The notes below the pieces were generated by a model. That model saw only the letters and a program-made list of their open reading frames with translations, searched no databases and had not been told where the DNA came from. From Paraburkholderia domus (GTDB taxonomy: Bacteria > Pseudomonadota > Gammaproteobacteria > Burkholderiales > Burkholderiaceae): a DNA stretch of 64,000 bases. Made by a program: the position numbers and the translations under genes. Positions within the stretch are counted from its first letter, which is position 1. Each line of letters starts with the position of its first letter. Below are positions 9,749 to 18,528 of the stretch, in pieces. The stretch covers positions 62,001-126,000 of the forward strand of contig NZ_CAJNAT010000020.1 of the NCBI RefSeq assembly GCF_905220705.1, given 5' to 3'.

Positions 9749-9763
9749 CGCACGGGAACTGCA

Positions 9764-10468
9764 ATGGAAACCGCCAACGCTACGCCTCACGACATCGTCT
9801 TTCTGTTCGATTGCGATAACACGTTACTGGACAACGATCATGTGCTGGCGGATCTGCGCGTGCACATGATGCGGCAGTTCGGCGAGCAGAACAGCGTGCG
9901 GTACTGGGAAATTTTCGAAGAGTTGCGTGCGGAGCTTGGCTACGCCGATTACCTTGGGGCGTTGCAGCGCTACCGGCAGGAGCATCCGCGCGACACGCAC
10001 CTGTTGTTGATGTCGTCGTTTCTGATCGACTATCCGTTTGCGAACAGGTTGTATCCCGGAGCGTTGGATGCAATCAAACATGTGTCGAAGCATGGCCCCG
10101 CGGTGATCTTGTCCGATGGTGACGTGGTGTTCCAGCCGCGTAAGATCGCCCGCTCGGGCTTATGGGAGGAAGTCGAGGGACGGGTGCTGATCTACATTCA
10201 CAAGGAGCAGATGCTCGATCAGGTGATGGCGTGCTATCCGGCCCGGCAATACGTGATGGTGGATGACAAATTGCGGATCTTGACAGCCATGAAGAAAGCC
10301 TGGGGGGAGAAGCTGACTACGGTCTTTCCTCGGCAGGGGCATTACGCTTTCGATCCTAAAGAGATCTCCAGCAATCCGCCCGCGGATGTGACGATTGAGA
10401 GAATCGGGGAGCTGGCTGATGTCGACGTCAATACGCTGCTGAGCGGCGGGACAGCAGGGGGCGCTTAG
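9764..10468 (+). CDS. HAD-family hydrolase (phosphatase-like)
   Basis: This 234-residue haloacid-dehalogenase superfamily protein carries motif I FDCDNTLLDND (nucleophile Asp plus the second Asp), motif II ILSDGD, and motif IV MVDDKLRIL with the two metal-binding aspartates. A helical cap lies between motifs I and II, which is the C1-cap arrangement of small-molecule phosphatases. It starts 15 bp after the 6-phosphogluconate dehydrogenase stop and is probably cotranscribed, suggesting a phosphosugar substrate. No residue pattern fixes the substrate. Confidence 0.85.
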   Translation: METANATPHDIVFLFDCDNTLLDNDHVLADLRVHMMRQFGEQNSVRYWEIFEELRAELGYADYLGALQRYRQEHPRDTHLLLMSSFLIDYPFANRLYPGALDAIKHVSKHGPAVILSDGDVVFQPRKIARSGLWEEVEGRVLIYIHKEQMLDQVMACYPARQYVMVDDKLRILTAMKKAWGEKLTTVFPRQGHYAFDPKEISSNPPADVTIERIGELADVDVNTLLSGGTAGGA

Positions 10469-10492
10469 GTGCAATAGTCCGCCCAATGGGGG

Positions 10493-10618
10493 CTAGCCAA
10501 GGCCCGTCAGTTTGATCAGCAACCCGAATACGCCGACGAGAACGGCAACGCCGGCGCACAACAGCACAAGCGAGAGAACGAGAATCAGGGGTGTTTTGAA
10601 GCGACTGGGTGTCGACAT
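10493..10618 (-). CDS. Small single-pass membrane protein (41 aa)
   Basis: This short minus-strand gene encodes 41 residues beginning MSTPSRFKTPLILVLSLV. A short positively charged head is followed by one long hydrophobic stretch of about 25 residues and the tail LIKLTGLG. That pattern is what a real small inner-membrane protein should show, and the codons are the locally common ones. It is convergent with the HAD gene, ending 24 bp from that gene's stop. No strong Shine-Dalgarno sequence was seen upstream. No family was recognised. Confidence 0.6.
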   Translation of the reverse strand: MSTPSRFKTPLILVLSLVLLCAGVAVLVGVFGLLIKLTGLG

Positions 10619-10925
10619 GGTGGCCGTTCAGATAATGGGCGAGCAGTACAGGACGCGCCAGACGCGGTCCGCCGAAGCGCATTTGGCAGCGGGAGCATAG
10701 CCGCCCTTACTTAATTCGCGCTTAAAGTCTAGCGCAAGACCTGCCGCCTCTGCCGTGCTGACTGTCCAACAACGTACAGACATCCTCCGCAATTGAGCGC
10801 ATGATCCTTGCTTGGCGCTCGTCGTAATCGGATCTGTTCAAAATCAGCCGAGCGCTCAACCGGTTGCCCACTTTCACAGCGCAGGCGATTAACCGCCGTG
10901 CGGCCAGCGGCCCAAGGAAAAAATC
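10619..10925 (+). other. Divergent intergenic region between two small-protein genes
   Basis: No gene is seen between the minus-strand small membrane protein and the plus-strand small protein at 10926. The region must carry promoters for both, but no distinctive operator or RNA motif was recognised. Confidence 0.45.
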
Positions 10926-11048
10926 ATGACATCGGCAATCTGGGGCGTCGTGGCCGGCATGGCGTTGATGTTCGGCGCTTCGATATATCTGCGTCAGCTT
11001 CGTCTCCTACACCGCCCGGACCGCCGCTGGACCGGGAAAAAACGTTAA
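10926..11048 (+). CDS. Small membrane protein (40 aa)
   Basis: This encodes 40 residues starting MTSAIWGVVAGMALMFGAS. One hydrophobic segment of about 20 residues is followed by a strongly basic tail (RQLRLLHRPDRRW, GKKR), predicting an N-out/C-in single-pass membrane protein. An AAGGA ribosome site lies about 8 bp before the ATG. It is followed after 31 bp by another small gene on the same strand, and both precede phosphoketolase. Function is unknown. Confidence 0.6.
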   Translation: MTSAIWGVVAGMALMFGASIYLRQLRLLHRPDRRWTGKKR

Positions 11049-11079
11049 TTCGTCTCACATCCTCGGAAAGGGAGGCTTC

Positions 11080-11286
11080 ATGTCAGTACTACCTTCTCAG
11101 CGGCGTTCACCGTCGCCGTTGCGTCAAGCCGATTCGCCCGCTGCCGTGCGCGACCGGCGCACCGAACTCGGCCGCGCCGACGAAGCGCGTGCGGAACAAC
11201 GCGAACGCGACGATGCGCGCAACGACCCGAACGCCAGCAAATGGCGCTATCAGCCACCACAGCGGAACGAGAAAGAGCAGGCGTAA
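11080..11286 (+). CDS. Small charged protein of unknown function (68 aa)
   Basis: The predicted protein is 68 residues and very rich in Arg, Glu, Asp and Pro, with no hydrophobic segment, so it would be cytoplasmic and probably disordered. A GGGAGG ribosome site stands 6 bp before the ATG, which is the main support for translation. An overlapping minus-strand frame is also open, as often happens in GC-rich DNA, so coding is likely but not certain. No family was recognised. Confidence 0.5.
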   Translation: MSVLPSQRRSPSPLRQADSPAAVRDRRTELGRADEARAEQRERDDARNDPNASKWRYQPPQRNEKEQA

Positions 11287-11524
11287 AGCGGTCAACTGAA
11301 CACCATCGAACCGGCGCTAGCCGGCGTTCGGGCCGGCAATCGGATCGGCCACTCCACAATCCACGTTTTCCGCGCATACACGAAAGAGACGCACACACGT
11401 CGCAAGATCAAGCTTTGGACAATCGCGTCGAACCATGACGCGTGCTTCCTGTCACACCCGTGCCGATTCTCCGCCCCAGTCCCGAGAGTCTTGAGCAACG
11501 GACTCCGTCGGTACGCTTACGTTA

Positions 11525-11540
11525 TGTCATGCGCATGACA
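11525..11540. promoter_or_regulatory. Perfect 16-bp palindrome upstream of phosphoketolase
   Basis: TGTCATGCGCATGACA is a perfect dyad centred about 108 bp before the phosphoketolase start. It is a plausible operator for a dimeric regulator. It does not match the FNR/Anr consensus. The cognate protein is unknown. Confidence 0.5.
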
Positions 11541-11543
11541 AGA

Positions 11544-11576
11544 CGGCCGGCGTCGCTGGTTTTTCTGCGCCGGCCG
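11544..11576 (+). promoter_or_regulatory. Leader hairpin upstream of phosphoketolase
   Basis: Arms CGGCCGGCG and CGCCGGCCG (9 bp, perfect) enclose a 15-base T-rich loop and begin 3 bp after the palindrome. If transcription starts upstream, this forms a stable stem in the 5' leader. No T-run follows, so it is not an obvious terminator; mRNA stabilisation or a DNA site are alternatives. Confidence 0.4.
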
Positions 11577-11640
11577 CGTCACGAACAATCGCTGCAGCAC
11601 GCGCTAACCTGCCAGACAGTCCTTTTCAAGGAGTGACGCC

Positions 11641-14034
11641 ATGGCCGAAGCAACCTCCCGTCCGACCCCGCCGAATACACTAGAGCCCGACACGTTGCGC
11701 AAGATGGACCGCTACTGGCGCGCCTGCAACTACCTCTCGGCCGGCATGATCTACCTGCGCGACAACCCGCTGTTGCGTGAGCCGCTCAAACCCGAACACA
11801 TCAAGAACCGCCTGCTGGGCCACTGGGGCTCGGACCCTGGGCAGAGCTTCCTGCTGGTCCATCTGAACCGGCTCATCAGGAAGCTCGATCTGAACGTGAT
11901 CTATCTCGCAGGTCCGGGCCATGGCGCGCCTGCCACGCTGGCCCACTGCTATCTCGAGGGCCATTACTCGGAAATCTATCCTGACCGCAGCGAGGACGAA
12001 GCCGGCATGCGCCGCTTTTTCCGGCAATTCTCGTTTCCTGGCGGTATCGGCTCGCATTGCACGCCCGAAACGCCGGGTTCGATTCATGAAGGCGGCGAAC
12101 TCGGCTATAGCCTGTCGCACGGCTACGGCGCCGCATTCGACAACCCCGATCTGATCGTCGCGGTGATGATCGGCGACGGTGAGGCGGAAACCGGCCCGCT
12201 CGCCACCTCGTGGCACTCGAACAAATTCCTCAACCCGATTCGCGATGGCGCGGTGCTTCCGGTTCTGCATCTGAACGGCTACAAGATCGCCAATCCGACG
12301 ATCCTCGCGCGGATTCCCCGCGAGGAACTCGAAGCCTTGTTGACCGGCTACGGCCACAAGCCGTATTTCGTCGAAGGCGACGATCCGGACACCATGCATC
12401 AACAGATGGCCGCGACGCTCGAACAATGCATCGGCGAAATCCGCGCGATCCAGCAGCATGCGCGCGAGGCCAATGATGCGACGCGGCCGCGCTGGCCGAT
12501 GATCGTGCTGCGCTCGCCGAAAGGCTGGACCGGGCCGAAGGAAGTCGACGGTCATCAGGTAGAAGGCTCGTGGCGCGCGCACCAGGTGCCGGTGCTCGAC
12601 CCGGTCACCAATAGCAAGAGCCTGAAGCTCGTCGAGAGCTGGCTGCGCAGTTATGAACCGGAGTCGCTATTCGACGAAGCAGGGCGCCTGGTCGAAGAAC
12701 TGCGCGAACTGGCGCCCGTTGGCACGCGCCGAATCAGCGCCAATCCGCATGCGAATGGCGGCTTGCTGTGCAAAACGCTCGACTTGCCGGCGTTCCGCGA
12801 CTATGCAGTGACGGTGAAAAAACCTGCCGGCTCGTACACGTCACCCACCGAGGTGCTCGGCACGTTTCTGCGCGACGTGATGCGCAACAACATGACGAAC
12901 TTCCGCGTATTCGGCCCCGACGAAACGGCGAGCAACAAGCTGACGGCCATCTACGAAGCCTCGGAGAAAACCTGGCTGGCCGAAACCATGGCAAGCGACG
13001 CTGACGGCGGCGAGCTCTCAGTGGACGGCCGCGTGATGGAGATGCTGAGCGAGCACACGCTTGAAGGCTGGTTCGAAGGTTACGTGCTGACCGGCCGTCA
13101 TGGCCTTTTCGCCACCTATGAAGCGTTCGTCCATGTGATCGATTCGATGTTCAACCAGCACGCCAAGTGGCTGGAAAAAGCGAAATGCGATCTCGACTGG
13201 CGGCAACCGGTGCCGTCGATCAACCTGCTGATCACGTCGCTGGTGTGGCGCCAGGATCACAACGGCTTCACGCACCAGGACCCGGGTTTTCTCGACGTCG
13301 TCACCAATAAGAGCCCGAACGTCGTGCGTATTTACCTGCCGCCGGACGCCAACTGTCTGCTGAGCGTCGCCGATCATTGCTTGCGTTCGCGCGATTACGT
13401 CAATGTGATCGTCGCCGACAAACAGCCGCATCTGCAGTACCTCGACATGGAATCGGCCGTCACGCATTGCACCAAAGGCATCGGCATCTGGGATTGGGCG
13501 TCGACCGATCAGGGCGTCGAACCGGACGTGGTGATGGCTTGCGCGGGCGACATCGCAACGATGGAAGCCCTTGCCGCCGTGCAGATTCTGAAGGAGCGCT
13601 TTCCTGAGTTGAAGATCCGCTTCGTCAACGTGGTCGATCTGTTCCGTCTGATGCCTGAGCATGCGCATCCGCACGGCCTGTCCAGCCGCGATTTCGATTC
13701 GTTGTTCACCACCAGCAAGCCGGTGATCTTCAACTTCCATTCGTACGCGTCGCTGGTGCATAAGCTGACGTACAACCGTACCAATCACGACAATCTCCAT
13801 GTGCACGGCTACCACGAGAAAGGCAACATCAACACGCCGCTCGAACTGGCGATCATCAACCAGGTTGACCGTTTCTCGCTGGCTATCGACGTGATCGATC
13901 GCGTGCCGGCGCTGCGCGGCGTGGGCGATCACGCGAAAGAGTGGTTGCGCGGGCAGATCATCGAGCACCTGGCTTATGCGCATGCCGAAGGCATCGACAA
14001 GGAAGAGATCCGCAACTGGACCTGGAAAGCCTGA
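11641..14034 (+). CDS. xfp: Phosphoketolase (xylulose-5-phosphate/fructose-6-phosphate)
   Basis: The protein has 797 residues, the usual family length. This thiamine-diphosphate enzyme splits xylulose 5-phosphate or fructose 6-phosphate with phosphate to acetyl phosphate plus glyceraldehyde 3-phosphate or erythrose 4-phosphate. Visible signatures are YLAGPGHGAPATLAHCYLEG near the N-terminus, the ThDP/Mg motif GDGEAETGPLATSWHSNKFLN, and the pyrimidine-domain segment WRQDHNGFTHQDPGF. A CAAGGAGTG ribosome site precedes the ATG. Acetate kinase follows after 7 bp, so acetyl phosphate can be turned directly into acetate plus ATP. The palindrome and hairpin upstream suggest dedicated control. Similar gene sets occur in low-oxygen loci of Burkholderia; relevance here is inference. 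Confidence 0.96.
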   Translation: MAEATSRPTPPNTLEPDTLRKMDRYWRACNYLSAGMIYLRDNPLLREPLKPEHIKNRLLGHWGSDPGQSFLLVHLNRLIRKLDLNVIYLAGPGHGAPATLAHCYLEGHYSEIYPDRSEDEAGMRRFFRQFSFPGGIGSHCTPETPGSIHEGGELGYSLSHGYGAAFDNPDLIVAVMIGDGEAETGPLATSWHSNKFLNPIRDGAVLPVLHLNGYKIANPTILARIPREELEALLTGYGHKPYFVEGDDPDTMHQQMAATLEQCIGEIRAIQQHAREANDATRPRWPMIVLRSPKGWTGPKEVDGHQVEGSWRAHQVPVLDPVTNSKSLKLVESWLRSYEPESLFDEAGRLVEELRELAPVGTRRISANPHANGGLLCKTLDLPAFRDYAVTVKKPAGSYTSPTEVLGTFLRDVMRNNMTNFRVFGPDETASNKLTAIYEASEKTWLAETMASDADGGELSVDGRVMEMLSEHTLEGWFEGYVLTGRHGLFATYEAFVHVIDSMFNQHAKWLEKAKCDLDWRQPVPSINLLITSLVWRQDHNGFTHQDPGFLDVVTNKSPNVVRIYLPPDANCLLSVADHCLRSRDYVNVIVADKQPHLQYLDMESAVTHCTKGIGIWDWASTDQGVEPDVVMACAGDIATMEALAAVQILKERFPELKIRFVNVVDLFRLMPEHAHPHGLSSRDFDSLFTTSKPVIFNFHSYASLVHKLTYNRTNHDNLHVHGYHEKGNINTPLELAIINQVDRFSLAIDVIDRVPALRGVGDHAKEWLRGQIIEHLAYAHAEGIDKEEIRNWTWKA

Positions 14035-14041
14035 GCGCGCC

Positions 14042-15211
14042 ATGGAGACTCATGAGAAGACCGCCGACCCGTCGCAGATACCGACAATTCTGGTGCTGAA
14101 CAGCGGGTCGTCCTCGCTGAAATTCGGGCTCTTTACGCACTCCGGCGCAGACGAAGCATGGCTGCTGGAAGGCAGCGCCGAAGGTATTGGGCGTGGCGAC
14201 GGCAGCTTTAGCATCAAATCGCCCGACGGCCGCGTGCTGCTGCAACAGGACCGTGTGCTGGAGTCGCAGACCGACGCATTGCAGATGCTCGCGCGCGTTC
14301 TTACGGAGCAGAAGTACGAACGGCCGGCGGCGGTGGGTCATCGCGTGGTGCATGGCGGCCCTTATCTGCGAACGCATCAACGATTGACACCTGAAGTCCG
14401 GCAGCGCTTGCAGGACGCCGTGCACTTTGCGCCGTTGCATATTCCACCGGCGCTGGCATTGATCGACGAGGCGTCAAAGATTTTCCGCGACGTGCCGCAT
14501 TTCGCCTGCTTCGATACTGCGTTTCACGCGACGCTGCCGCCGCGCGCGGCGCAGCTTGCGTTGCCGCGCCGTTATGCGGAGGCTGGCGTGATTCGTTACG
14601 GCTTTCACGGGCTGTCGTATGAATCGCTGGTGACGCGACTCGGCGCCGACTTGCCGCCACGAGCGGTGTTCGCGCATCTTGGCAACGGCGCGAGTTTATG
14701 TGCTTTGCAGGACGGCAAGTCCATCGATACATCGATGGGTATGACGCCGACCGGCGGCGTGCCGATGGGCACACGCAGCGGCGACCTTGATCCGGGCGTA
14801 CTGCTGTATCTGATGCGCGTCGAGAAGCTTGACGCCGACGCGTTGGAGACCTTGTTGAATCGCCAGAGCGGCCTCGCCGGTTACGCCGATGGCGAAAGCG
14901 ACATGCAGGCCCTGGAGAAGCGCGCGGCCGCGGGGGATGCGAATGCGTTGCTGGCGCTGGATGCGTTTGCAACTGCCGTACGCAAGACGATAGGCGCTTA
15001 TGCGGCTTTACTGGGCGGGATTGATTTGCTGGTGTTCACGGGCGGCATTGGCGAACACAGCGAGGAGATTCGTAGGCGCGTGTGCGCGGGGCTTGCGTTT
15101 TTGGGGTTATCGGAAGGGGATCAAGCGGGGAAGGTGAGGGCGATTCACACTGAGGAGGAGAAGCAGATCGCGAGACATTGCCGGGCGCTGTTGCGAGCCG
15201 CGGCGGGCTAG
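14042..15211 (+). CDS. ackA: Acetate kinase
   Basis: This 389-residue enzyme of the ASKHA superfamily makes ATP and acetate from acetyl phosphate and ADP. Motifs seen in order are LVLNSGSSSLKFGL, GHRVVHGG, YGFHGLSYES, FAHLGNGASLCA, TPTGGVPMGTRSGDLDP and VFTGGIGEHS. The ATG at 14042 is chosen because it starts 7 bp after the phosphoketolase stop; an upstream in-frame codon would overlap that gene. Codons in the last 200 bases become richer in T- and G-ending forms than the body. Its stop overlaps the stop of the opposing BON gene within a shared CTAG. Confidence 0.95.
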   Translation: METHEKTADPSQIPTILVLNSGSSSLKFGLFTHSGADEAWLLEGSAEGIGRGDGSFSIKSPDGRVLLQQDRVLESQTDALQMLARVLTEQKYERPAAVGHRVVHGGPYLRTHQRLTPEVRQRLQDAVHFAPLHIPPALALIDEASKIFRDVPHFACFDTAFHATLPPRAAQLALPRRYAEAGVIRYGFHGLSYESLVTRLGADLPPRAVFAHLGNGASLCALQDGKSIDTSMGMTPTGGVPMGTRSGDLDPGVLLYLMRVEKLDADALETLLNRQSGLAGYADGESDMQALEKRAAAGDANALLALDAFATAVRKTIGAYAALLGGIDLLVFTGGIGEHSEEIRRRVCAGLAFLGLSEGDQAGKVRAIHTEEEKQIARHCRALLRAAAG

Positions 15212-15474
15212 GGGGAATTTGCTTTGATGGTGGCGTGATCGGAGACACCGGTGACGCCGAACAGCCGGGAGACATCTTCGAGTGCGGCGGCTCGTTGCTG
15301 ATCGTGTTGAATTACGCCGAGCAGGGTGATGCGTCCGTGTGAGACTTTGACGTGGAGGGTGTTTGAGGGCACGGCGGCATCCCAGGCGAGGCGCCTCGTC
15401 GCTTCGGCGGCGATCTGTTCATCGGTGAGGCGGATGCTTGGGTTGCTGCGCGTGACGGAGCGGGATCTGGTCAT
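15208..15474 (-). CDS. BON-domain protein
   Basis: This is a short protein of about 88 residues. Most of it is one BON domain: IRLTDEQIAAEATRRLAWD, then the V-x-V-x-x-G-x-x-x-L-x-G pattern in LHVKVSHGRITLLGVIQHDQQRAAALED and a closing VTGVSDH. The ATG at 15474 is preferred over one 36 bases upstream because it begins just before the domain. No lipoprotein or export signal is evident, so it resembles the cytoplasmic single-BON proteins found beside stress genes rather than OsmY. The terminal CTAG holds both its stop and that of ackA. Confidence 0.78.
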   Translation of the reverse strand: MTRSRSVTRSNPSIRLTDEQIAAEATRRLAWDAAVPSNTLHVKVSHGRITLLGVIQHDQQRAAALEDVSRLFGVTGVSDHATIKANSP

Positions 15475-15605
15475 GGAGACCCTCGGGAATGGACCGCGAT
15501 TGGACAACACTAGCAGATGTCGCGGGTTTTGCCTTGGCGACGCTCAGAAGCCCCTGGTTTACCGGGCAAACCCATCCGCGACGCACGCAGTGCGGAGTGG
15601 GCGCG

Positions 15606-15814
15606 GATGAGCCCTTAGTCACCAACGCGGAATGTGCGAGGGCACGGATTCCAGATGAGCCACAACCGTGACTGTGCGGGGGACCCGCTTATGAGTTAGC
15701 GGTGTGAGCTGCTTTCTTTTGCCTACTTTTCTTTGCAGCAGGCAAAGAAAAGTAGGTGCCGCCCCGCACAGGGGCAACGCTAATAGACCACGAAGAAAGC
15801 AAGGAAAGGCCAAC
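15606..15814 (-). repeat. Dispersed structured repeat, copy 1 (inverted orientation)
   Basis: On the minus strand this stretch matches copies 2 and 3 over about 210 bases. The core is a hairpin with perfect 15-bp arms (15722-15736 and 15742-15756, CCTACTTTTCTTTGC) and a 5-base loop. The flanking GCCCC...GGGGC and CCGCT...AGCGG stems are also present. It lies 20 bp downstream of the dadA stop, in the same direction as dadA. Confidence 0.85.
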
Positions 15815-15833
15815 GCCATAGGCACACCAAGCC

Positions 15834-17045
15834 CTATTGAATAGCCCCAGCCAAAACCTGCGCAGTAGCCGCAGACAAGGTCCACCCCAAATGCCCATGC
15901 CCGGTGTTATAAAAAACGCCGCGCCGTTTCCCGCGCCCGACCTTCGGCAACATACTCGGCAGCATAGGCCTTAACCCAGCCCATGGAATGACCTTCGAAG
16001 TCGACACATCAGGAAAATACTGTCGAGTCCAGTCGACCAAAGGCGCGATCCGATCCGACCTAATATCCCGATTAAACCCGTTGATCTCTGCCGTCCCGGC
16101 CACCCGAAACCGATCCACGCCAAGCCGGCTAGTGACAATTTTCGCGCTGTCGTCGAGCAAACTGACCCAAGGCGCGTTCTGCTGACTCACTTCATCATCG
16201 AGACAAACGGTGATTGAATACCCCTTAACGGGGTACACATTCACATGATCGCCGAGCATCGCCGCGAAGTCGCGACTCTTGACACCGGCACACACCACGA
16301 TCCGTTCAAAGGCAAAGCGCTGTGACTCGCCCTCGAGATTGACCGTCATCGAGAACTGTCCTTCAGCCGGCTGCTCAATCGCTGTGATCTCGGCGTCGTA
16401 ATGAAACTCGACACCGTGCCGCACGCAAGCCTGCGCCAACCCGCGGGTGAACTTGTGAATATCCCCAGTCGAATCCGAAGGCGTAAAAAACCCGCCAAAA
16501 AAATCACCCTGCAGCGTGGGCTCGATCGCATGCAACTCACTCGACGTCACCGGATTCCGGTCCAGCCCGCCTTCGCGCAGCATTTCATTCACCTTGCTTG
16601 CCGCGTCGAATTCCTTCTGGGTCTTATAGATGTGCAAGATGCCGCGCCGCTCCAGATCGAAGTCGATCCCTTCGCGCTCGGCGATCGAAAACAGCTGCTC
16701 ACGCGCCGCGATCGCGAGCCGCACCGTTTCGATGGTGTTCGCACGGTAATGCGGGATCTGCCGCAAAAACTCACCCATCCACGAATACTTGTGCCACGTG
16801 GGCATCGGATTGAGCAGCAGCGGGGCGTCGCGCGTGAGCATCCAGCGCAAGCCCTTCAGCACCGTGGCCGCGCTGTTCCAGACTTCGGCATTGCTGGCGG
16901 ACAACTGGCCGCCGTTGGCGAACGAAGTCTCCATCGCCGCGTAGCGATGACGTTCGAACACGGTAACGTGATGGCCGCGCTGAGCCAGGGCGTGAGCAGT
17001 CGTGACGCCGGTAATGCCGGCGCCGATAATGGCGATTCGTGACAT
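15834..17045 (-). CDS. dadA: D-amino-acid dehydrogenase-like FAD oxidoreductase
   Basis: This 403-residue flavoprotein of the DadA group of FAD-dependent amino acid oxidoreductases begins with the Rossmann motif RIAIIGAGITGVTTAHALA and the ribose-binding FERH. FANGGQLSASNAEVW follows, as in D-amino acid dehydrogenases, and the C-terminal FAD segment contains YNTGHGHLGWTLS. The family oxidises D-amino acids (classically D-alanine) to 2-oxo acids at the inner membrane. A glycine riboswitch in its leader suggests that glycine is the signal and possibly a substrate. Codons near the 3' end are markedly T-ending (GTT TTT TAT, TCT GCG GCT ACT), unlike the 5' half, just before repeat copy 1. Confidence 0.88.
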   Translation of the reverse strand: MSRIAIIGAGITGVTTAHALAQRGHHVTVFERHRYAAMETSFANGGQLSASNAEVWNSAATVLKGLRWMLTRDAPLLLNPMPTWHKYSWMGEFLRQIPHYRANTIETVRLAIAAREQLFSIAEREGIDFDLERRGILHIYKTQKEFDAASKVNEMLREGGLDRNPVTSSELHAIEPTLQGDFFGGFFTPSDSTGDIHKFTRGLAQACVRHGVEFHYDAEITAIEQPAEGQFSMTVNLEGESQRFAFERIVVCAGVKSRDFAAMLGDHVNVYPVKGYSITVCLDDEVSQQNAPWVSLLDDSAKIVTSRLGVDRFRVAGTAEINGFNRDIRSDRIAPLVDWTRQYFPDVSTSKVIPWAGLRPMLPSMLPKVGRGKRRGVFYNTGHGHLGWTLSAATAQVLAGAIQ

Positions 17046-17104
17046 GACATGGTCCAGAGTAGTTGAGCATCACCGGTGTCGATTTCTTGTCGAAACCGGC
17101 GTCG

Positions 17105-17305
17105 ATGCCCCATCTGTCCATGTACCTGAGAGTTTCTTCCCGTGAGCCTACGCGCCTTGATGCACCCGTATGCAGGGAATCCCCTTCGGTGGGCGCGCAC
17201 GGCGCCGCTCTCCAGATGTTCCAGCTGCGCGGTCCTTTTGCCTGAGAGTTTCCGGGGCGGTTGCTCCGTCGGCGTCGTCACAACCTTCTGACGATCTCTC
17301 CCGCG
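17105..17305 (-). promoter_or_regulatory. Tandem glycine riboswitch
   Basis: On the minus strand, in the dadA leader, two consecutive glycine aptamers can be read. Aptamer 1 has GGGAGAGATC, then GCCGACGGAGCAA, CCCCGGAAACTCTCAGGCAAAAGGAC. Aptamer 2 has CTGGAGAG, CACCGAAGGGG, GTAGGCTCACGGG and AAACTCTCAGGTACATGGACAG. These are the hallmark conserved strings of the class. A further stem (CCGGT...ACCGG inside GCATC...GATGC, about 17058-17110) follows before the start codon and may be the expression platform. Both aptamers look complete. Confidence 0.92.
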
Positions 17306-17389
17306 CTGCATTGCAGAACGGCTCGACAATACCGGGCAAAATTTTTCTCCGCAAGTGTTTCCTGCGCTGCAACGCGCAATCGGCCATGC

Positions 17390-18349
17390 TCACGGCCGCT
17401 CCTTCGGCTCCTGTGCCCGCCGCCCCGGCGTCGCACCGGCGCGCTGGTACACCCCCGCGAACTTGGTACAGGCGGTGCGAATCATCTCGATCAGCGTCGC
17501 AGCGACGGTGGTGCTCAGCTCGATATCGCGGCAGATCAATCCGATCGTCATGTCCGGCAGCGGCTCGGCCAAGCCGATCCTGCGCAGCAAGCCCTTGTAC
17601 GGCGCCATATGGAACGGCAGTTCCGACCATAGGCTGATGCGGTCAGTGGTGCTGGCCATCTCCAGGTATAGCGATGTCGACGTGCAACGCAGCACGTTTT
17701 TCGGCGGCGCGACGTCCTGGCTGCTGAACAGCGTGCCGATCAGGCTCGTCGAATCGTCGAGTGCGTCCCAGCTGAGCCACGCCGCCTGGGTGAGACCCTG
17801 GAGAGAATGCGTGCCGCGCAGCGGATGGCCGGTGCGCACGCCCAGCGTCGTGGCGATGGTGTAGAGCGTCTCCCAGTGGAAACGCGTATCGGTCGGCTGG
17901 CCGATGCGCGAGACAAGGCCGAAATCGATCGAGCCGTCCGCAAGGCCTTCCTGGATCTGCGGCGGACGCAATTCGAACACATTGACGGTGACCTGCGGAT
18001 AGACCCGCGAAAACTCCCGCAATGCCTCGGCAAACGGCCCGGCAGACGTCACCGGCGTGACGCCCACCGTCACGGTGCCGCGCGCGATGCCGAGCAGTGT
18101 GGAGATGTCCTCGTGTGCGTGGCGCAGTTCCTGTTCGATCGCGCGCGCATGGCGAATCAGGCTTTGCCCGTATGGCGTGAGCTGCGTGCCCTTGGCTGAA
18201 CGCACGAACATCGGCGCGCCGAGTTCCGCCTCCAGATCGGCCAGCGCCTTGCTCACGGCCGGCTGCGTGACGTGCAGCGCACGCGACGCCTCGTGGATGC
18301 TGCCGTTCTCCGCGACGGCGATCAATGAGCGCAATTGGTGAAGTTTCAT
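17390..18349 (-). CDS. LysR-type transcriptional regulator
   Basis: The protein has 319 residues. The winged helix-turn-helix at the N-terminus reads KLHQLRSLIAVAENGSIHEASRALHVTQPAVSKALADLEAELG, followed by the linker helix and a periplasmic-binding-like effector domain. The ATG at 18349 is chosen over an upstream one because the DNA-binding domain begins there. It is divergent from the MHS transporter gene (180 bp apart) and upstream of the riboswitch-dadA unit. By LysR convention it probably controls the divergent transporter-hydrolase genes and itself. The C-terminal tail is basic and possibly disordered. Confidence 0.9.
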   Translation of the reverse strand: MKLHQLRSLIAVAENGSIHEASRALHVTQPAVSKALADLEAELGAPMFVRSAKGTQLTPYGQSLIRHARAIEQELRHAHEDISTLLGIARGTVTVGVTPVTSAGPFAEALREFSRVYPQVTVNVFELRPPQIQEGLADGSIDFGLVSRIGQPTDTRFHWETLYTIATTLGVRTGHPLRGTHSLQGLTQAAWLSWDALDDSTSLIGTLFSSQDVAPPKNVLRCTSTSLYLEMASTTDRISLWSELPFHMAPYKGLLRRIGLAEPLPDMTIGLICRDIELSTTVAATLIEMIRTACTKFAGVYQRAGATPGRRAQEPKERP

Positions 18350-18528
18350 CGTCGAATCCAATCGAATAGTGCCCGGCTGTGTGCCGCGGCAGCCTCCAGT
18401 GTGGGGATAAATAAAAGTGATGGCTATAAAAACAAACGATTTGCGCTCGGAATTTGACGACCGCACTGTTCGGTTGACGTCGGCGGGAAAGCGACGCAGC
18501 CCCTTCCACCGGAATCATCGGAATCGTT

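Noticed and set aside
15606..15814. Repeat copy 1 as an insertion sequence or tRNA-like gene
   Set aside because: No transposase, no flanking target duplication seen, and no cloverleaf; it is a non-coding structured repeat.
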